Shown: positions 16,076-25,689, numbered from the stretch's first letter. The stretch is DNA of 64,000 bases from Klebsiella quasivariicola (GCF_002269255.1 NZ_CP022823.1:868001-932000), one strand, 5' to 3'. Program-made: numbers and translations. Notes: generated from the letters alone by a model not told the origin.

Positions 16076-16405
16076 ATGTCTTTAGTGCCCCTGCAACTGT
16101 TCAAAAACCTCGCCGATGAAACCCGGCTGGGGATCGTATTGCTGCTCAAGGCGCGTGGAGAGCTGTGTGTTTGCGATCTCTGTACGGCGCTCGCCCAGTC
16201 CCAGCCCAAGATCTCCCGCCATCTGGCGATGCTCCGTGAGAGCGGCCTGCTGCTGGATCGTAAACAGGGTAAATGGGTCTATTACCGCCTTTCTCCGCAG
16301 ATGCCGGCCTGGGCGGCGCAGGTGATAGAGCAGGCCTGGCTCAGTCAGCAGGACGATGTGCGGCTGATGGTCAGCAGACTGGCTGGCGGGCCGGGTTGTC
16401 GGTAA
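16076..16405 (+). CDS. arsR: Arsenical resistance repressor ArsR
   Basis: 109 residues, closely matching the E. coli ArsR pattern. The arsenite site is in ELCVCDLC with Cys31, Cys33 and Cys36; the DNA-reading helix is in QSQPKISRHLAMLRESGLLL; and the wing is DRKQGKWVYYRLS. It represses the ars operon until As(III) or Sb(III) binds. It heads arsRBC, with a 52-bp gap before arsB. Confidence 0.97.
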   Translation: MSLVPLQLFKNLADETRLGIVLLLKARGELCVCDLCTALAQSQPKISRHLAMLRESGLLLDRKQGKWVYYRLSPQMPAWAAQVIEQAWLSQQDDVRLMVSRLAGGPGCR

Positions 16406-16428
16406 AAAATTTATCTAAATACATCTGT

Positions 16429-16440
16429 TTTTTCGAATGT
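16429..16440. promoter_or_regulatory. TTTTTCGAATGT box between arsR and arsB (copy 2)
   Basis: Identical to 16009-16020 and placed 17 bp before the arsB start. It may be a second ArsR or other regulatory site. Confidence 0.4.
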
Positions 16441-16457
16441 GATTGGCGGGAGGAAGA

Positions 16458-17750
16458 ATGTTGCTGGCAGGTGCGATTTTTGTCCTGACCCTGGTGCTGG
16501 TGATCTGGCAGCCGCGGGGGGTAGGGATCGGCTGGAGCGCGGCCTTTGGCGCGGCGCTGGCGCTGGCCACCGGTGGCGTACAGTTAGCCGATATCCCGGT
16601 GGTGTGGCATATCGTCTGGAATGCGACTGCCACCTTTATCGCCGTTATCATTATCAGCCTGCTGCTTGATGAGTCTGGCTTTTTTGAATGGGCCGCGCTG
16701 CACGTTTCCCGCTGGGGAAGAGGGCGGGGTCGTCTGCTGTTTACCTGGATTATCCTGCTCGGCGCCGCGGTGGCGGCGCTGTTTGCCAACGACGGCGCGG
16801 CGCTGATCCTCACCCCCATCGTGATAGCCATGCTGCGGGCGCTGGGTTTCAGCAAGGGAACGATGCTGGCCTTTGTTATGGCCGCCGGGTTTATTGCCGA
16901 TACCGCCAGCCTGCCGCTGGTGGTGTCGAATCTGGTGAATATCGTTTCGGCAGATTTCTTTGCCATCGGCTTCAGGGAGTACGCTTCGGTGATGGTGCCG
17001 GTCGATCTCGCGGCGATCTTCACCACCCTGGCGATGCTGCACCTGTTCTTTCGCAAGGATATCCCGCCAGCCTGGGATATGGCGTTACTGAAAGCGCCGG
17101 TCACGGCGATAAAAGATCCGGCGACCTTCCGCACCGGCTGGGGCGTGCTGCTGCTGTTGCTGGTTGGTTTTTTCGTTCTTGACCCGCTGGGGATCCCGGT
17201 CAGCGCCATCGCGGCGCCGGGAGCGGGGATCCTGTTTGCTGTCGCGAAGCGCGGGCGGGTCATTAACACCGGCAAGGTGCTGCGCGGCGCCCCGTGGCAG
17301 ATCGTGATCTTCTCGCTGGGAATGTATCTGGTGGTGTATGGCCTGCGAAACGCCGGGTTAACGGATTATCTGACCACGGTGCTGAACATGCTGGCGGAGC
17401 GCGGGCTCTGGGCCGCGACGCTGGGCACCGGTATCCTGTCGGCCTTCCTCTCTTCAATAATGAATAATATGCCCAGCGTGCTGGTCGGCGCCCTGTCGAT
17501 TGATGGCAGCGCGGCCACAGGAACGATCAAAGAGGCCATGATTTATGCCAACGTCATCGGCTGCGATCTGGGGCCCAAAATCACGCCGATTGGTAGCCTG
17601 GCCACGCTGCTCTGGCTGCATGTGCTGGCGCAGAAGCACATCACCATCGGATGGGGGTATTATTTCCGCTGCGGCATCACCATGACCCTGCCGGTGCTGC
17701 TTGTGACGCTGGCTGCGCTGGCGCTGCGTCTCTCCTTTAACCAGCCATGA
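16458..17750 (+). CDS. arsB: Arsenite/antimonite efflux membrane protein ArsB
   Basis: 430 residues from MLLAGAIFVLT, the usual ArsB start; the frame extends 5 codons upstream to an ATG overlapping the repeat box. E. coli ArsB is 429 residues. Motifs: LLDESGFFEWAALHVSRWG, ALFANDGAALILTPIV and SIMNNMPSVLVGALS. Around 12 membrane segments carry out As(III)/H+ exchange. No arsA or arsD is present, so it works alone, as in the chromosomal E. coli operon. Only 9 bp separates it from arsC. Confidence 0.97.
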   Translation: MLLAGAIFVLTLVLVIWQPRGVGIGWSAAFGAALALATGGVQLADIPVVWHIVWNATATFIAVIIISLLLDESGFFEWAALHVSRWGRGRGRLLFTWIILLGAAVAALFANDGAALILTPIVIAMLRALGFSKGTMLAFVMAAGFIADTASLPLVVSNLVNIVSADFFAIGFREYASVMVPVDLAAIFTTLAMLHLFFRKDIPPAWDMALLKAPVTAIKDPATFRTGWGVLLLLLVGFFVLDPLGIPVSAIAAPGAGILFAVAKRGRVINTGKVLRGAPWQIVIFSLGMYLVVYGLRNAGLTDYLTTVLNMLAERGLWAATLGTGILSAFLSSIMNNMPSVLVGALSIDGSAATGTIKEAMIYANVIGCDLGPKITPIGSLATLLWLHVLAQKHITIGWGYYFRCGITMTLPVLLVTLAALALRLSFNQP

Positions 17751-17759
17751 GAACGTACT

Positions 17760-18182
17760 ATGAGCATCACCATTTACCATAACCCGGCGTGCGGCACGTC
17801 GCGCAACACCCTGGCGCTGATCCGCAACAGCGGCGAAGAGCCCGTTATTATCCATTATCTGGAGACGCCGCCGTCGCGTGATGTGCTGCGCCAGCTGATT
17901 GCCGTGATGGCCATCCCGGTACGTGCGCTGCTACGGCAAAACGTTGAACCCTACGACGCGCTGGGGCTGGCGGAAGACCGGTTTACTGACGATCAGTTAA
18001 TCGACTTTATGCTTCAGCATCCGATCCTGATTAATCGTCCGATCGTGGTGACGCCGCGGGGCACCCGACTCTGCCGCCCGTCAGAGGTGGTGCTGGAGAT
18101 CCTGGCCGCGCCGCAAAAAGGCGCGTTCGTGAAGGAAGACGGTGAGCCAGTCATTGATGCCGCAGGGCGGCGAGTGAAATAG
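17760..18182 (+). CDS. arsC: Glutaredoxin-dependent arsenate reductase ArsC
   Basis: 140 residues (family ~141). The catalytic Cys12 lies in NPACGTSRNTLALIRN, and the oxyanion-binding arginines are in NRPIVVTPRGTRLCRP. It reduces As(V) to As(III) with glutathione/glutaredoxin, feeding ArsB. Last gene of arsRBC. Confidence 0.97.
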   Translation: MSITIYHNPACGTSRNTLALIRNSGEEPVIIHYLETPPSRDVLRQLIAVMAIPVRALLRQNVEPYDALGLAEDRFTDDQLIDFMLQHPILINRPIVVTPRGTRLCRPSEVVLEILAAPQKGAFVKEDGEPVIDAAGRRVK

Positions 18183-18678
18183 CGTCGGTTTTAGCCGCTA
18201 CCTCCAACATCTTCTGTACGTCGTTTTGTCCCGGCCTGGCGGAATATTCCCCGGGCAAAGTCAGGGCCTCTCCCGAGGGGGAGGTCAGCCTTGCTGAGCA
18301 ATATTGCCGCTTAACGTTATTTCCTCGTCATTAGGTCCATTTTCCTTACTTTTCCTGCCGTTATCTTCCGCGTCTGTGCCGGCCGTCTTTGTCCTTTGCT
18401 GATCATCTAAGGTATTGTTTTTAATTGATGATTTAATGTTTTTGACCCGGAAATATAAAGTCAACGTTGTTTGTGTTTTTGCGAACATTAAATCTATAAA
18501 ACTAGATGTTTGTCGACTTTTCATCTAAAAAGGGAAGGTAAGGGGCTGGACAAAACCATTGCGTGGTTATCAAATGGTTAAAAATGCTCGCGTTTGATGT
18601 TAATGCAAACAAATTATAAATCGTCAGCCTGCTTTATACGGTTAACTTGCGCTGCGGCGCACCTTACCTGGAGAATTT
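18183..18678. other. AT-rich intergenic stretch before the peptide transporter
   Basis: 496 bp. A hairpin at 18267-18284 (CCTCTCCC with GGGGGAGG, one G-T pair) may end arsRBC. From ~18400 it is very AT-rich, as expected for the promoter of the gene at 18679. A 79-codon minus-strand frame (18285-18524) has low-complexity content and was not accepted as a gene. Confidence 0.5.
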
Positions 18679-20232
18679 ATGCATTCCTCTGTTAATAAAA
18701 ACGAAAGCCGTACCTTTTTCGGCCATCCTTATCCGCTGGGCTCCCTGTTCTTCACTGAAATGTGGGAGCGCTTCTCGTTTTACGGGATCCGTCCCTTACT
18801 GATCCTGTTTATGGCAGCGACGGTCTACGACGGCGGGATGGGACTGGCGCGGGAGAACGCCTCGGCGATCGTCGGGATTTTTGCCGGCAGTATGTATCTG
18901 GCGGCGCTGCCCGGCGGCTGGCTGGCGGATAACTGGCTTGGCCAGCAGCGGGCCGTCTGGTACGGCTCTATCCTGATCGCCCTGGGGCACCTGTCAATCG
19001 CCCTGTCGGCATGGCTGGGCAACGACCTGTTCTTTATCGGTCTGATGTTTATCGTCCTGGGTTCCGGGTTGTTTAAAACCTGTATCTCAGTGATGGTCGG
19101 CACCCTGTATAAAAAAGGCGACGCGCGCCGCGACGGCGGTTTTTCGCTGTTCTACATGGGGATTAACATCGGCTCGTTTATCGCGCCCTTGATCTCCGGT
19201 TGGCTGATCAAATCCCATGGCTGGCACTGGGGCTTTGGCATCGGGGGGATCGGGATGCTGGTGGCGCTGGTCATTTTCCGCGCCTTTGCCGTGCCGTCGA
19301 TGAAGCGCTATGACGCGGAAGTCGGCCTCGATTCCACCTGGAACAGCCCGGTGGCGAAAAAGAATGGCGTTGGGGCGTGGCTGCTGGCGCTGACCCTGGG
19401 AGTGGCGGTGCTGGTCACGCTCATTAGCCTGGGCACGATCGTGATTAACCCGGTGGCGGTGGCCAGCGTGCTGGTCTATGTGATTGCCGCCTCCGTGGCG
19501 CTCTATTTCATCTGGCTTTTTGTCTTTGCCGGGCTGAATCGTAAAGAGCGGGCGCGGCTGCTGGTGTGCTTTATTTTGCTGGTCTCGGCGGCCTTTTTCT
19601 GGTCCGCGTTTGAACAGAAACCAACCTCCTTTAACCTGTTTGCCAACGACTACACCAACCGGATGATCGGCGATTTTGAGATCCCCGCGGTCTGGTTCCA
19701 GTCGATTAACGCCTTGTTTATCATTCTGCTCGCGCCGGTATTCAGCTGGGCGTGGCCTGCGCTGGCGCGTAAAAACGTGCGTCCGGGCAGTATGACCAAA
19801 TTCGTGATTGGTATCCTGTGCGCGGCGGCGGGCTTTGGCCTGATGATGCTGGCAGCGCAGAACGTCCTGAGCAACGGTGGGGCCGGCGTGTCACCGCTGT
19901 GGCTGGTGGGCAGTATCCTGATGCTGACGCTCGGTGAACTATGCCTGAGCCCGATTGGGCTGGCGACCATGACCCTGCTGGCCCCGGAAAGAATGCGCGG
20001 CCAGATGATGGGCCTGTGGTTCTGTGCCAGCGCGCTGGGTAACCTGGCGGCGGGGCTGATTGGCGGTCATGTGAAGGCCGATCAGCTGTCGCTGCTGCCG
20101 GATCTCTTTGCCCGCTGCTCCATCGCGCTGCTGATCTGCGCCGCCGTGCTGGCCGTGCTGATTGTCCCGGTCCGCCGGATGCTGGAGAACAGTCGGTCCA
20201 GCGCTGCGCAAAAATCCGTCAGCAACGCCTGA
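18679..20232 (+). CDS. POT-family proton-dependent oligopeptide transporter
   Basis: 517 residues, ~14 membrane segments. The proton-coupling signature E-x-x-E-R is in FFTEMWERFSFYGIRPLL, and the PTR2 signature region is GSGLFKTCISVMVGTLYKKG and FSLFYMGINIGSFIAPL. It imports di- and tripeptides with protons. A ribosome site (CTGGAG) precedes the ATG. The long AT-rich upstream region suggests an individually regulated gene. It resembles the DtpA/DtpT group, but which paralogue is not decided here. Confidence 0.92.
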   Translation: MHSSVNKNESRTFFGHPYPLGSLFFTEMWERFSFYGIRPLLILFMAATVYDGGMGLARENASAIVGIFAGSMYLAALPGGWLADNWLGQQRAVWYGSILIALGHLSIALSAWLGNDLFFIGLMFIVLGSGLFKTCISVMVGTLYKKGDARRDGGFSLFYMGINIGSFIAPLISGWLIKSHGWHWGFGIGGIGMLVALVIFRAFAVPSMKRYDAEVGLDSTWNSPVAKKNGVGAWLLALTLGVAVLVTLISLGTIVINPVAVASVLVYVIAASVALYFIWLFVFAGLNRKERARLLVCFILLVSAAFFWSAFEQKPTSFNLFANDYTNRMIGDFEIPAVWFQSINALFIILLAPVFSWAWPALARKNVRPGSMTKFVIGILCAAAGFGLMMLAAQNVLSNGGAGVSPLWLVGSILMLTLGELCLSPIGLATMTLLAPERMRGQMMGLWFCASALGNLAAGLIGGHVKADQLSLLPDLFARCSIALLICAAVLAVLIVPVRRMLENSRSSAAQKSVSNA

Positions 20233-20244
20233 CGCACTCCTCAG

Positions 20245-20272
20245 GCCGGCCCTACGGGGCCGGCTTGTTTTT
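20245..20272 (+). terminator. Terminator of the peptide transporter gene
   Basis: GCCGGCCC and GGGCCGGC form an 8-bp stem with a 4-nt loop (20245-20264), followed by TTGTTTTTT. Confidence 0.9.
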
Positions 20273-20416
20273 TGTCCAATCCCCGCCCCAGCAGAACAAA
20301 ATCCCCTTTTCTGAATGCGCGATGTCCCATAACGTGAGCGTGTTCTTTGAAATCACGTCGCTTTCCGGTCCATAGTGTAGTCAGGTTTACTATGTGGTTA
20401 ATATAAGGACACACCT

Positions 20417-20716
20417 ATGCCAGCAGTCATTGATAAAGCATTGGATTTCATCGGTGGTATGAATACGTCTGAGCCAGTACCACAGTCTATGGATGAAAGT
20501 ACCGCGAAGGGAATTCTCAAATATTTGAAAGAACTGGGCGTACCAGCCTCCCCGGCCGACGTCGCTGCGCGGGGCCAACAGCAGGGCTGGAGCGCCGGGT
20601 TTACCGATAAAGTAGCGGAATGGGCTGAACGGGTCGCCGCGGGTGAACGGCTGGTGATTAAGCATCCGGAATTCTTTTCCACCTATATGCAGGAGGAGCT
20701 GCGCGCTCTGGTGTAA
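20417..20716 (+). CDS. yoaC: YoaC-like DUF1889 protein
   Basis: 99 residues, the same length as E. coli YoaC and matching throughout: MPAVIDKALDFIGGM, STAKGILKYLKELGVPAS and the C-terminus FSTYMQEELRALV. Small soluble helical protein of unknown function. It stands alone, with its own promoter region and terminator. Confidence 0.93.
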   Translation: MPAVIDKALDFIGGMNTSEPVPQSMDESTAKGILKYLKELGVPASPADVAARGQQQGWSAGFTDKVAEWAERVAAGERLVIKHPEFFSTYMQEELRALV

Positions 20717-20750
20717 TCGCCGCGTATCAACCCCGCGCTTTCTGTTTAAT

Positions 20751-20777
20751 GCCTTCCCCACCGGGGAAGGCATTTTT
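20751..20777 (+). terminator. Terminator of yoaC
   Basis: GCCTTCCCC/GGGGAAGGC stem (9 bp, 3-nt loop) followed by TTTTT. It overlaps the tail of the convergent mdtP gene by proximity only. Confidence 0.9.
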
Positions 20778-20778
20778 G

Positions 20779-22227
20779 TTACTGGCCGCGGTAGCCGCCG
20801 CCCAGGGCTTTGATCAGGGTAATGTCGGTGCTCAGCCGCTGGGCTTCAATGTCCAGCAGCAACAGCTGCTGGGCGAGAACCGCCCGCCGGGCCTCTTCGG
20901 CGGCGTAGCGGCTGAGCAGGCCGCGCTGATAATGGGCGCGGGCGCTGTCGGTGGTGGTCTGCGCCGCGGTGACTTTTAGCTGCTGCAGCGCACGCTGCTG
21001 GTTCAGATCGTTAAGCTGGCTGGAGCTGATGGCGACATCGCGAACTGCGTCCAGCACCGCCTGGTTGTACTGTTTGATCAGGATGTTGCTGGCGGTACGC
21101 ACCGACTGCAGGTTGGCGTTCAGACGACCGCCGTCGAAGATCGGCAGATACAGCCCGGGCAGCAGGTTGATCTGCTGGAAAGAGGACTTAAACAGATCCC
21201 CGACGCTCAGGGCGTTATAGCCCCAGAACGCTTTGATATCAAAATGGGGATAGAAGGCCGCTTTCGCCGCATCGACCTGGCTCAGGGAGGCAGTCACGTA
21301 GCCGCGCAGCGCCTGCAGGTCCGGACGGCGGGCCAGCAGCTCGAAAGAGAGCGACGGCGGCAGCGTCTCCTGGAGCGCCGGCAGCGCCACCGGATGGATC
21401 GCCGGCATGCTCTGCGCATCAGCGCCGATCAGCGCCCGCAGGGTTTCACGATACTGGGTCAGCATCCCCTCGGCGCTAATGATCTGCTGGCGGGCGGCGA
21501 GCTGCTCAGCCCGGGCATTGGCCACATCCACACTGTCTTCCACGCCGCGTTGGGTCCGGTGCTCATGGGCCGCTACCGAGAATTGGGCAATACCCTCCAG
21601 CTCCTGCAGCAGCGCGATTTTCTGGAACGTCGCCTGCATGGCGAAATAGAGCTGCGCCACGCTGCTGGCGATATCAAGCTCAATGCCGGCGGTCTCCGCC
21701 AGCCGGGCATTTTTCTCGCCAATGGCGGCGGCGACCCGGGCGCGATCGGCTCCCCAGAGATCGATATTCAGCTGCGCCCCGACGCCAACGGTATTCAGCG
21801 TATACCAGGGACCATTCTTATCCACCGGCAGGGAGTACGAGTAGGGCCAGCTAAAGGATTTGTCGGTGATCCGCAGGCGGTTTTGCGCCGCGACGGCGGT
21901 GGCCTGCAGGCCCATCGCCGAGCGGGCGAGCTCCACCGTGGACTGCGACTGGGAGATACGCAGTCGGGCGGCCTGCATGGTCGGCGAGTTCTGCAGCGCC
22001 CGGTTGATCAACATGTTGAGCTGAGGATCATCATAGGCCTCCCACCAGCGGGCTGCCGGCCAGTCGCTGTTCGCCAGGTGGATCACCTGCGCCAGCTGGG
22101 CCTGCTGCGGATTGACGATGGCGACCTGGGCCGGCTCATCCTGGATCAGCGCGCAGCCGCTGAGCAGCGTTAGCGTCAGGGTAAAGAGAGTCGCGCGCAG
22201 TCGCGCGGGGAAAGGAAGCATCATCAT
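20779..22227 (-). CDS. mdtP: Outer membrane efflux channel lipoprotein, MdtP-like
   Basis: 482 residues (E. coli MdtP 488). A lipobox near residue 25 (TLLSGCALIQ) predicts a lipid-anchored NodT/TolC-family protein. Two efflux repeats are visible, with WWEAYDDPQLNMLINRALQN at the start of the first and ARRPDLQALRGYVTASLSQV in the second. It forms the outer membrane exit for MdtN and MdtO. Its start overlaps the mdtO stop by 4 bp. Confidence 0.93.
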   Translation of the reverse strand: MMMLPFPARLRATLFTLTLTLLSGCALIQDEPAQVAIVNPQQAQLAQVIHLANSDWPAARWWEAYDDPQLNMLINRALQNSPTMQAARLRISQSQSTVELARSAMGLQATAVAAQNRLRITDKSFSWPYSYSLPVDKNGPWYTLNTVGVGAQLNIDLWGADRARVAAAIGEKNARLAETAGIELDIASSVAQLYFAMQATFQKIALLQELEGIAQFSVAAHEHRTQRGVEDSVDVANARAEQLAARQQIISAEGMLTQYRETLRALIGADAQSMPAIHPVALPALQETLPPSLSFELLARRPDLQALRGYVTASLSQVDAAKAAFYPHFDIKAFWGYNALSVGDLFKSSFQQINLLPGLYLPIFDGGRLNANLQSVRTASNILIKQYNQAVLDAVRDVAISSSQLNDLNQQRALQQLKVTAAQTTTDSARAHYQRGLLSRYAAEEARRAVLAQQLLLLDIEAQRLSTDITLIKALGGGYRGQ

Positions 22228-24149
22228 GACGTTTTAGCCTGTTGCTCAGTCGGGCCCCAGTCGGGCAGGGTGGCCAGCGCGGCAGCCAGCGCCGGACCAA
22301 AGGGGTTACTGACATCGGCGGCCAGCGTCCCGTCAGGTGCGGCCGCCTCCTGTTCGATACGTTCGGCGTAGCGCCGCAGCTGCTCGGCGCAGCGGGCCAG
22401 CGTCGGGTCTCCCGGCGCGGCGTTGAGCCGGTAGCCTTCGCTGAGGCGGGCGATCTCCTCGGCCTGAGCAAGGGTGGCGCGCATCGGCCAGTCTTTCGCC
22501 TGTGGCCAGGGATGGGCCCAGGTGCCCAGCGGTTCAGCGCGAACCCGATGGAGCAGCGCTTCGCTGTCGGTGAAGGCGACAAACAGGGGCGCCAGCGGAA
22601 CCGCCTCCTTCGGGGCGGCGAGGCAGTCCGCCAGTCGGCGATAAAGTGCCGCAAGGCGGGATTTCAACTGCGGCGCTTCGCTGTCCGGCCAGAGATAGAG
22701 ATGAACGATGGAGGAGACCAGCACCCCGAGCAGAATGCCGAGTACCCGATCCCGCAGCTCGGTGAGGTTGGTCAGCGGGCCAAACCAGCTGAGGAAGGCC
22801 AGCGCAAAGGTGAAGCCAATCTGGATCCCGGCGTAGGCGATACGCTCCGAGCCGGCGGCGATCCAGGCCGCCAGCGCCAGCACCGGCAGGGACATCGCCA
22901 GCAGGCCGGACAGCGAATCGGTCCAGGGCTGAACAAAGACAATTAACAGCAGCGCCAGCAGGGTGGCGAGCAGCGCCCCGCCGATGCGCAACCATGTCTT
23001 TTGCATCGTGGCGCCCAGCCCCGGCTGGGCGACGATGACGCAGCTCAGCATAATGGTGTGCAGTCCCTGCCAGTCGGCAGCGGTATAGAAGACATAGCAG
23101 ATTAGCGTCGCCAGCAGGGTCTTGAGCGCAAAATGGAGATAGGCCGGGTTGCGCCAGGCGTCCGGCGCCAGCAGAGGCGCCTTCTCCACTTCCCCCTGCG
23201 GCAGGGCAACGGGCTCACCCTGCGCCAGCTGCTGCAGAAGGGAAGCCATCTCCTGCAGAACCGCGCGATTAATGCCACGACCGCTGAGCGCCAGGGGAGG
23301 AATCGCGCCGTCAAACGGCCCCTCGCTAAGGGCGTTCTTTAGCTGCAGTACCGCCTGCGACAGCTGCTGGCGATCGTCGCTATCCGCTTCGTCCGCTTGC
23401 AGCAGGGCCGCCAGCTGATAGCAGCGCAGGGTGGCGGCCAGCCGCGAGCGCCAGGCCTGCGGTTCGGCGGCGATCTCCGGCGTCGCCCGGCTAGCCTGGG
23501 CGAACAGCGACTGCAGCTGGTTGAACTGTGCGGCGGTCTCGCCGAACGTGGGCGGCGTTTCCGCGCCCGGGGCTGCCAGCCGGCTGGCGACTGCCTGCAG
23601 CATCTCCGCCAGACGCGCCTTAAACTGGTTGCCGGGGAAAGCTTGCTGAAAACAGGCGTTGACCAGCAGGGTAACCAGGATTGCGGTGTTAATCGCCACC
23701 CACAGCCAGAGCAGCAGCCGCACCAGGATCTCGCTCTGACTGGTCATTGACGGGAAGGTCTGAGCGTAAATCACCGCCAGCGCCACCACGAAAAAAGCCA
23801 GCCCCAGCTTGCCCAGCACCCGCATCAGATAGAGGGCGCAGAAAAAGAGCGCCACCGAGGCGGCCAGGCGGATCAGCGGGTAGTCATAGGTCCACTTGAT
23901 GATCAGCAACACGCCGCCGAGCGCCACGGTGACGGTGACAAAAAAGACCACGCTGACCAGCTTGATCATCAGCACGTTAGGCTGGCTAACGTAGAACACG
24001 ACGATCAGCGCAACGGCCAGAAAGGGGATCTGCAGGGTCATAAACAGGGTGATGAGCACCGCACAGCTCAGCGTCAGGCGCAGCGTGTAGCTGGCGCGTC
24101 CCGGCGCGTCGCGCAGTTCCTGGCGTAAAAAATCGGCGAAAGGAAACAT
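22224..24149 (-). CDS. mdtO: FUSC-family inner membrane efflux protein, MdtO-like
   Basis: 641 residues (E. coli MdtO 683). Two blocks of membrane helices (~25-170 and ~340-480) flank a soluble helical region, the FUSC layout. Landmarks are LACYVFYTAADWQGLHTIML-like residues ~345-365 and LLGVLVSSIVHLYLWPDSEA at ~480-500. It is not an RND or MFS pump; it moves substrates with the adaptor MdtN and the channel MdtP. The E. coli system is linked to puromycin and acriflavine tolerance. It is 12 bp from mdtN. Confidence 0.93.
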   Translation of the reverse strand: MFPFADFLRQELRDAPGRASYTLRLTLSCAVLITLFMTLQIPFLAVALIVVFYVSQPNVLMIKLVSVVFFVTVTVALGGVLLIIKWTYDYPLIRLAASVALFFCALYLMRVLGKLGLAFFVVALAVIYAQTFPSMTSQSEILVRLLLWLWVAINTAILVTLLVNACFQQAFPGNQFKARLAEMLQAVASRLAAPGAETPPTFGETAAQFNQLQSLFAQASRATPEIAAEPQAWRSRLAATLRCYQLAALLQADEADSDDRQQLSQAVLQLKNALSEGPFDGAIPPLALSGRGINRAVLQEMASLLQQLAQGEPVALPQGEVEKAPLLAPDAWRNPAYLHFALKTLLATLICYVFYTAADWQGLHTIMLSCVIVAQPGLGATMQKTWLRIGGALLATLLALLLIVFVQPWTDSLSGLLAMSLPVLALAAWIAAGSERIAYAGIQIGFTFALAFLSWFGPLTNLTELRDRVLGILLGVLVSSIVHLYLWPDSEAPQLKSRLAALYRRLADCLAAPKEAVPLAPLFVAFTDSEALLHRVRAEPLGTWAHPWPQAKDWPMRATLAQAEEIARLSEGYRLNAAPGDPTLARCAEQLRRYAERIEQEAAAPDGTLAADVSNPFGPALAAALATLPDWGPTEQQAKTS

Positions 24150-24161
24150 CGCGTTGTCCGG

Positions 24162-25187
24162 CTACGGCTGCAGCACGGCGCTGGCCGAGGCGCCCATGCG
24201 GAACAGCTCTGGATCGGGATCGCTGACGGCGATTTTCACCGGGAAGCGCTGCGAGACGTGAACCCAGTTAATGCTTTTCTGGATCAGCGGCAGCCCTTCA
24301 ATGACGCTCCCGCCTTCGGGAAGAACGCCGGAGCCGACCGAATCCACCACGCCGTTAAAGGCGCGGTTGTGGTTGGTCATCACGGTGATCCGCGCCGCCA
24401 CGCCGGGGCGCACGTTGTTCAGATCGGTTTCGCGGAAGTTCGCGATCACATACCAGCGATCGTCATCCAGCAGGGTGAAGACCGGCTTCAGCGCTGAAGC
24501 GTACTGACCGACGGTGGTTTTCAGCGCCACCACTACGCCGTTGAACGGCGCCCGCACTTCGGTAAATTCCAGATGCAGTTCGGCGAGGGCGATTTGCGCC
24601 AGGATCCCGGCGCGTTGCGCCACCATGGCATCCACGCCGGTCACGGCGGCCGAGGCCTGTCTGGCCTGCAGCAGCGTGGCCTCCAGCTCCGCACGCGCCG
24701 CTTTCTCGGCGGTGCGTGCCTGATCGAGATCTTCCTGGGAGGCAAACCCCTGCGGCACCAGCGGCTCAAGGCGGGTGCGCGTGGAGGTGGTCTGCTTGAC
24801 CAGCGCTCTGGCGCGCTCGACGGCGGCCGCCACCGACTGGGCGTTATACTCCTGCGCTTTGATGGTGCGCTGGGTCAGCATGATCTGCGCGTCGAGGGTC
24901 GTCAGCCGCGCTTTCGCGTCATCGAGCATCGCCTGATAGGGACGGGGGTCGATGCGGAACAGCAGATCGCCTTTTTTCACCCGCTGGTTATCGCGTATGG
25001 GCATCTCCACGATGCGTCCGCTAACCTCGGGCACCACATCGATGGTATCGGCATAGACATAGGCGTCATTGGTCTCCGGCGAGGTTTGCAACTGCCAGAT
25101 AACCAGGATCAGCGCCAGGATAGCGGCAAGGACCAGCGCCAGCAGGGGCCACTTTTTGCGTAACAGGGGAGTGCGGGAAGTTGTCAT
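24162..25187 (-). CDS. mdtN: HlyD-family periplasmic adaptor, MdtN-like
   Basis: 341 residues (E. coli MdtN 343). One N-terminal membrane anchor (~12-32, rich in Leu, Ala and Ile) is followed by a biotinyl-lipoyl half-motif (TIDVVPEVSGRIVEMPIRDN), a coiled-coil hairpin (~90-180) and a beta-barrel region (VRAPFNGVVVALKTTVGQYA). It bridges MdtO to MdtP. It starts 6 bp after ytcA. Confidence 0.95.
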   Translation of the reverse strand: MTTSRTPLLRKKWPLLALVLAAILALILVIWQLQTSPETNDAYVYADTIDVVPEVSGRIVEMPIRDNQRVKKGDLLFRIDPRPYQAMLDDAKARLTTLDAQIMLTQRTIKAQEYNAQSVAAAVERARALVKQTTSTRTRLEPLVPQGFASQEDLDQARTAEKAARAELEATLLQARQASAAVTGVDAMVAQRAGILAQIALAELHLEFTEVRAPFNGVVVALKTTVGQYASALKPVFTLLDDDRWYVIANFRETDLNNVRPGVAARITVMTNHNRAFNGVVDSVGSGVLPEGGSVIEGLPLIQKSINWVHVSQRFPVKIAVSDPDPELFRMGASASAVLQP

Positions 25188-25193
25188 AAGCGA

Positions 25194-25466
25194 TCAGTGA
25201 ACAAAAAACAGAAACCACAGCAGCGTGGCGAACAGGAACATCAGCGCGACATAGCTGAAGACCAGAGGAGAAAAGCGCGGCTGCCAGCCTTTACGGGTAA
25301 TCAGGATATGGCAGGGGATCAGTAAAAACGCACCGCCTAACAAGCAGAAAAACCAGCCTGGAAACGCGGCGCCCAGTACCGGGATCGCTGGTGAGAGTGA
25401 GCAGCCGGAGAGCGGCAAGACGAGCAGTAACCGCGCTGGGCGGGCTATGGTAGCAATATGATTCAA
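25194..25466 (-). CDS. ytcA: YtcA-family small membrane lipoprotein
   Basis: 90 residues from a TTG codon at 25466. The lipobox LPLSGCSLSPAIPVLGA (Cys22) and two C-terminal hydrophobic segments match E. coli YtcA, which also precedes mdtNOP. Its role is unknown; the conserved linkage suggests it helps the MdtNOP pump. First gene of the leftward ytcA-mdtN-mdtO-mdtP operon. Confidence 0.88.
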   Translation of the reverse strand: MNHIATIARPARLLLVLPLSGCSLSPAIPVLGAAFPGWFFCLLGGAFLLIPCHILITRKGWQPRFSPLVFSYVALMFLFATLLWFLFFVH

Positions 25467-25689
25467 TGGAACATCCCTGAGTGCTCTTACCAGTGTGTCA
25501 TGAGTGTAATCGCCTCGTTGCGGGAATGAAAGTCAACCGATCATTGACCAAGTGAATTAACGCGACGAGAAAACATGATATGACATGCCAAATCACTCTC
25601 CTGGCGCCAGTTGCCGCGCTCAGGCATAGTCAGCCGCCACGGCGAGGGCTATGCTTAACCTGCAAGATAAAAAAGACCGAGGCAATGTC

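Noticed and set aside
16009..16440. TTTTTCGAATGT pair as insertion-sequence target duplication
   Set aside because: The DNA between the copies is arsR itself, conserved in ars operons, so a regulatory role is more likely.
18285..18524. 79-codon leftward frame after arsC
   Set aside because: Low-complexity Lys/Asn/Thr sequence in AT-rich promoter DNA, no ribosome site.
21244..22173. 309-codon rightward frame opposite mdtP
   Set aside because: Antisense to mdtP; Arg/Gly-rich with no recognisable fold.
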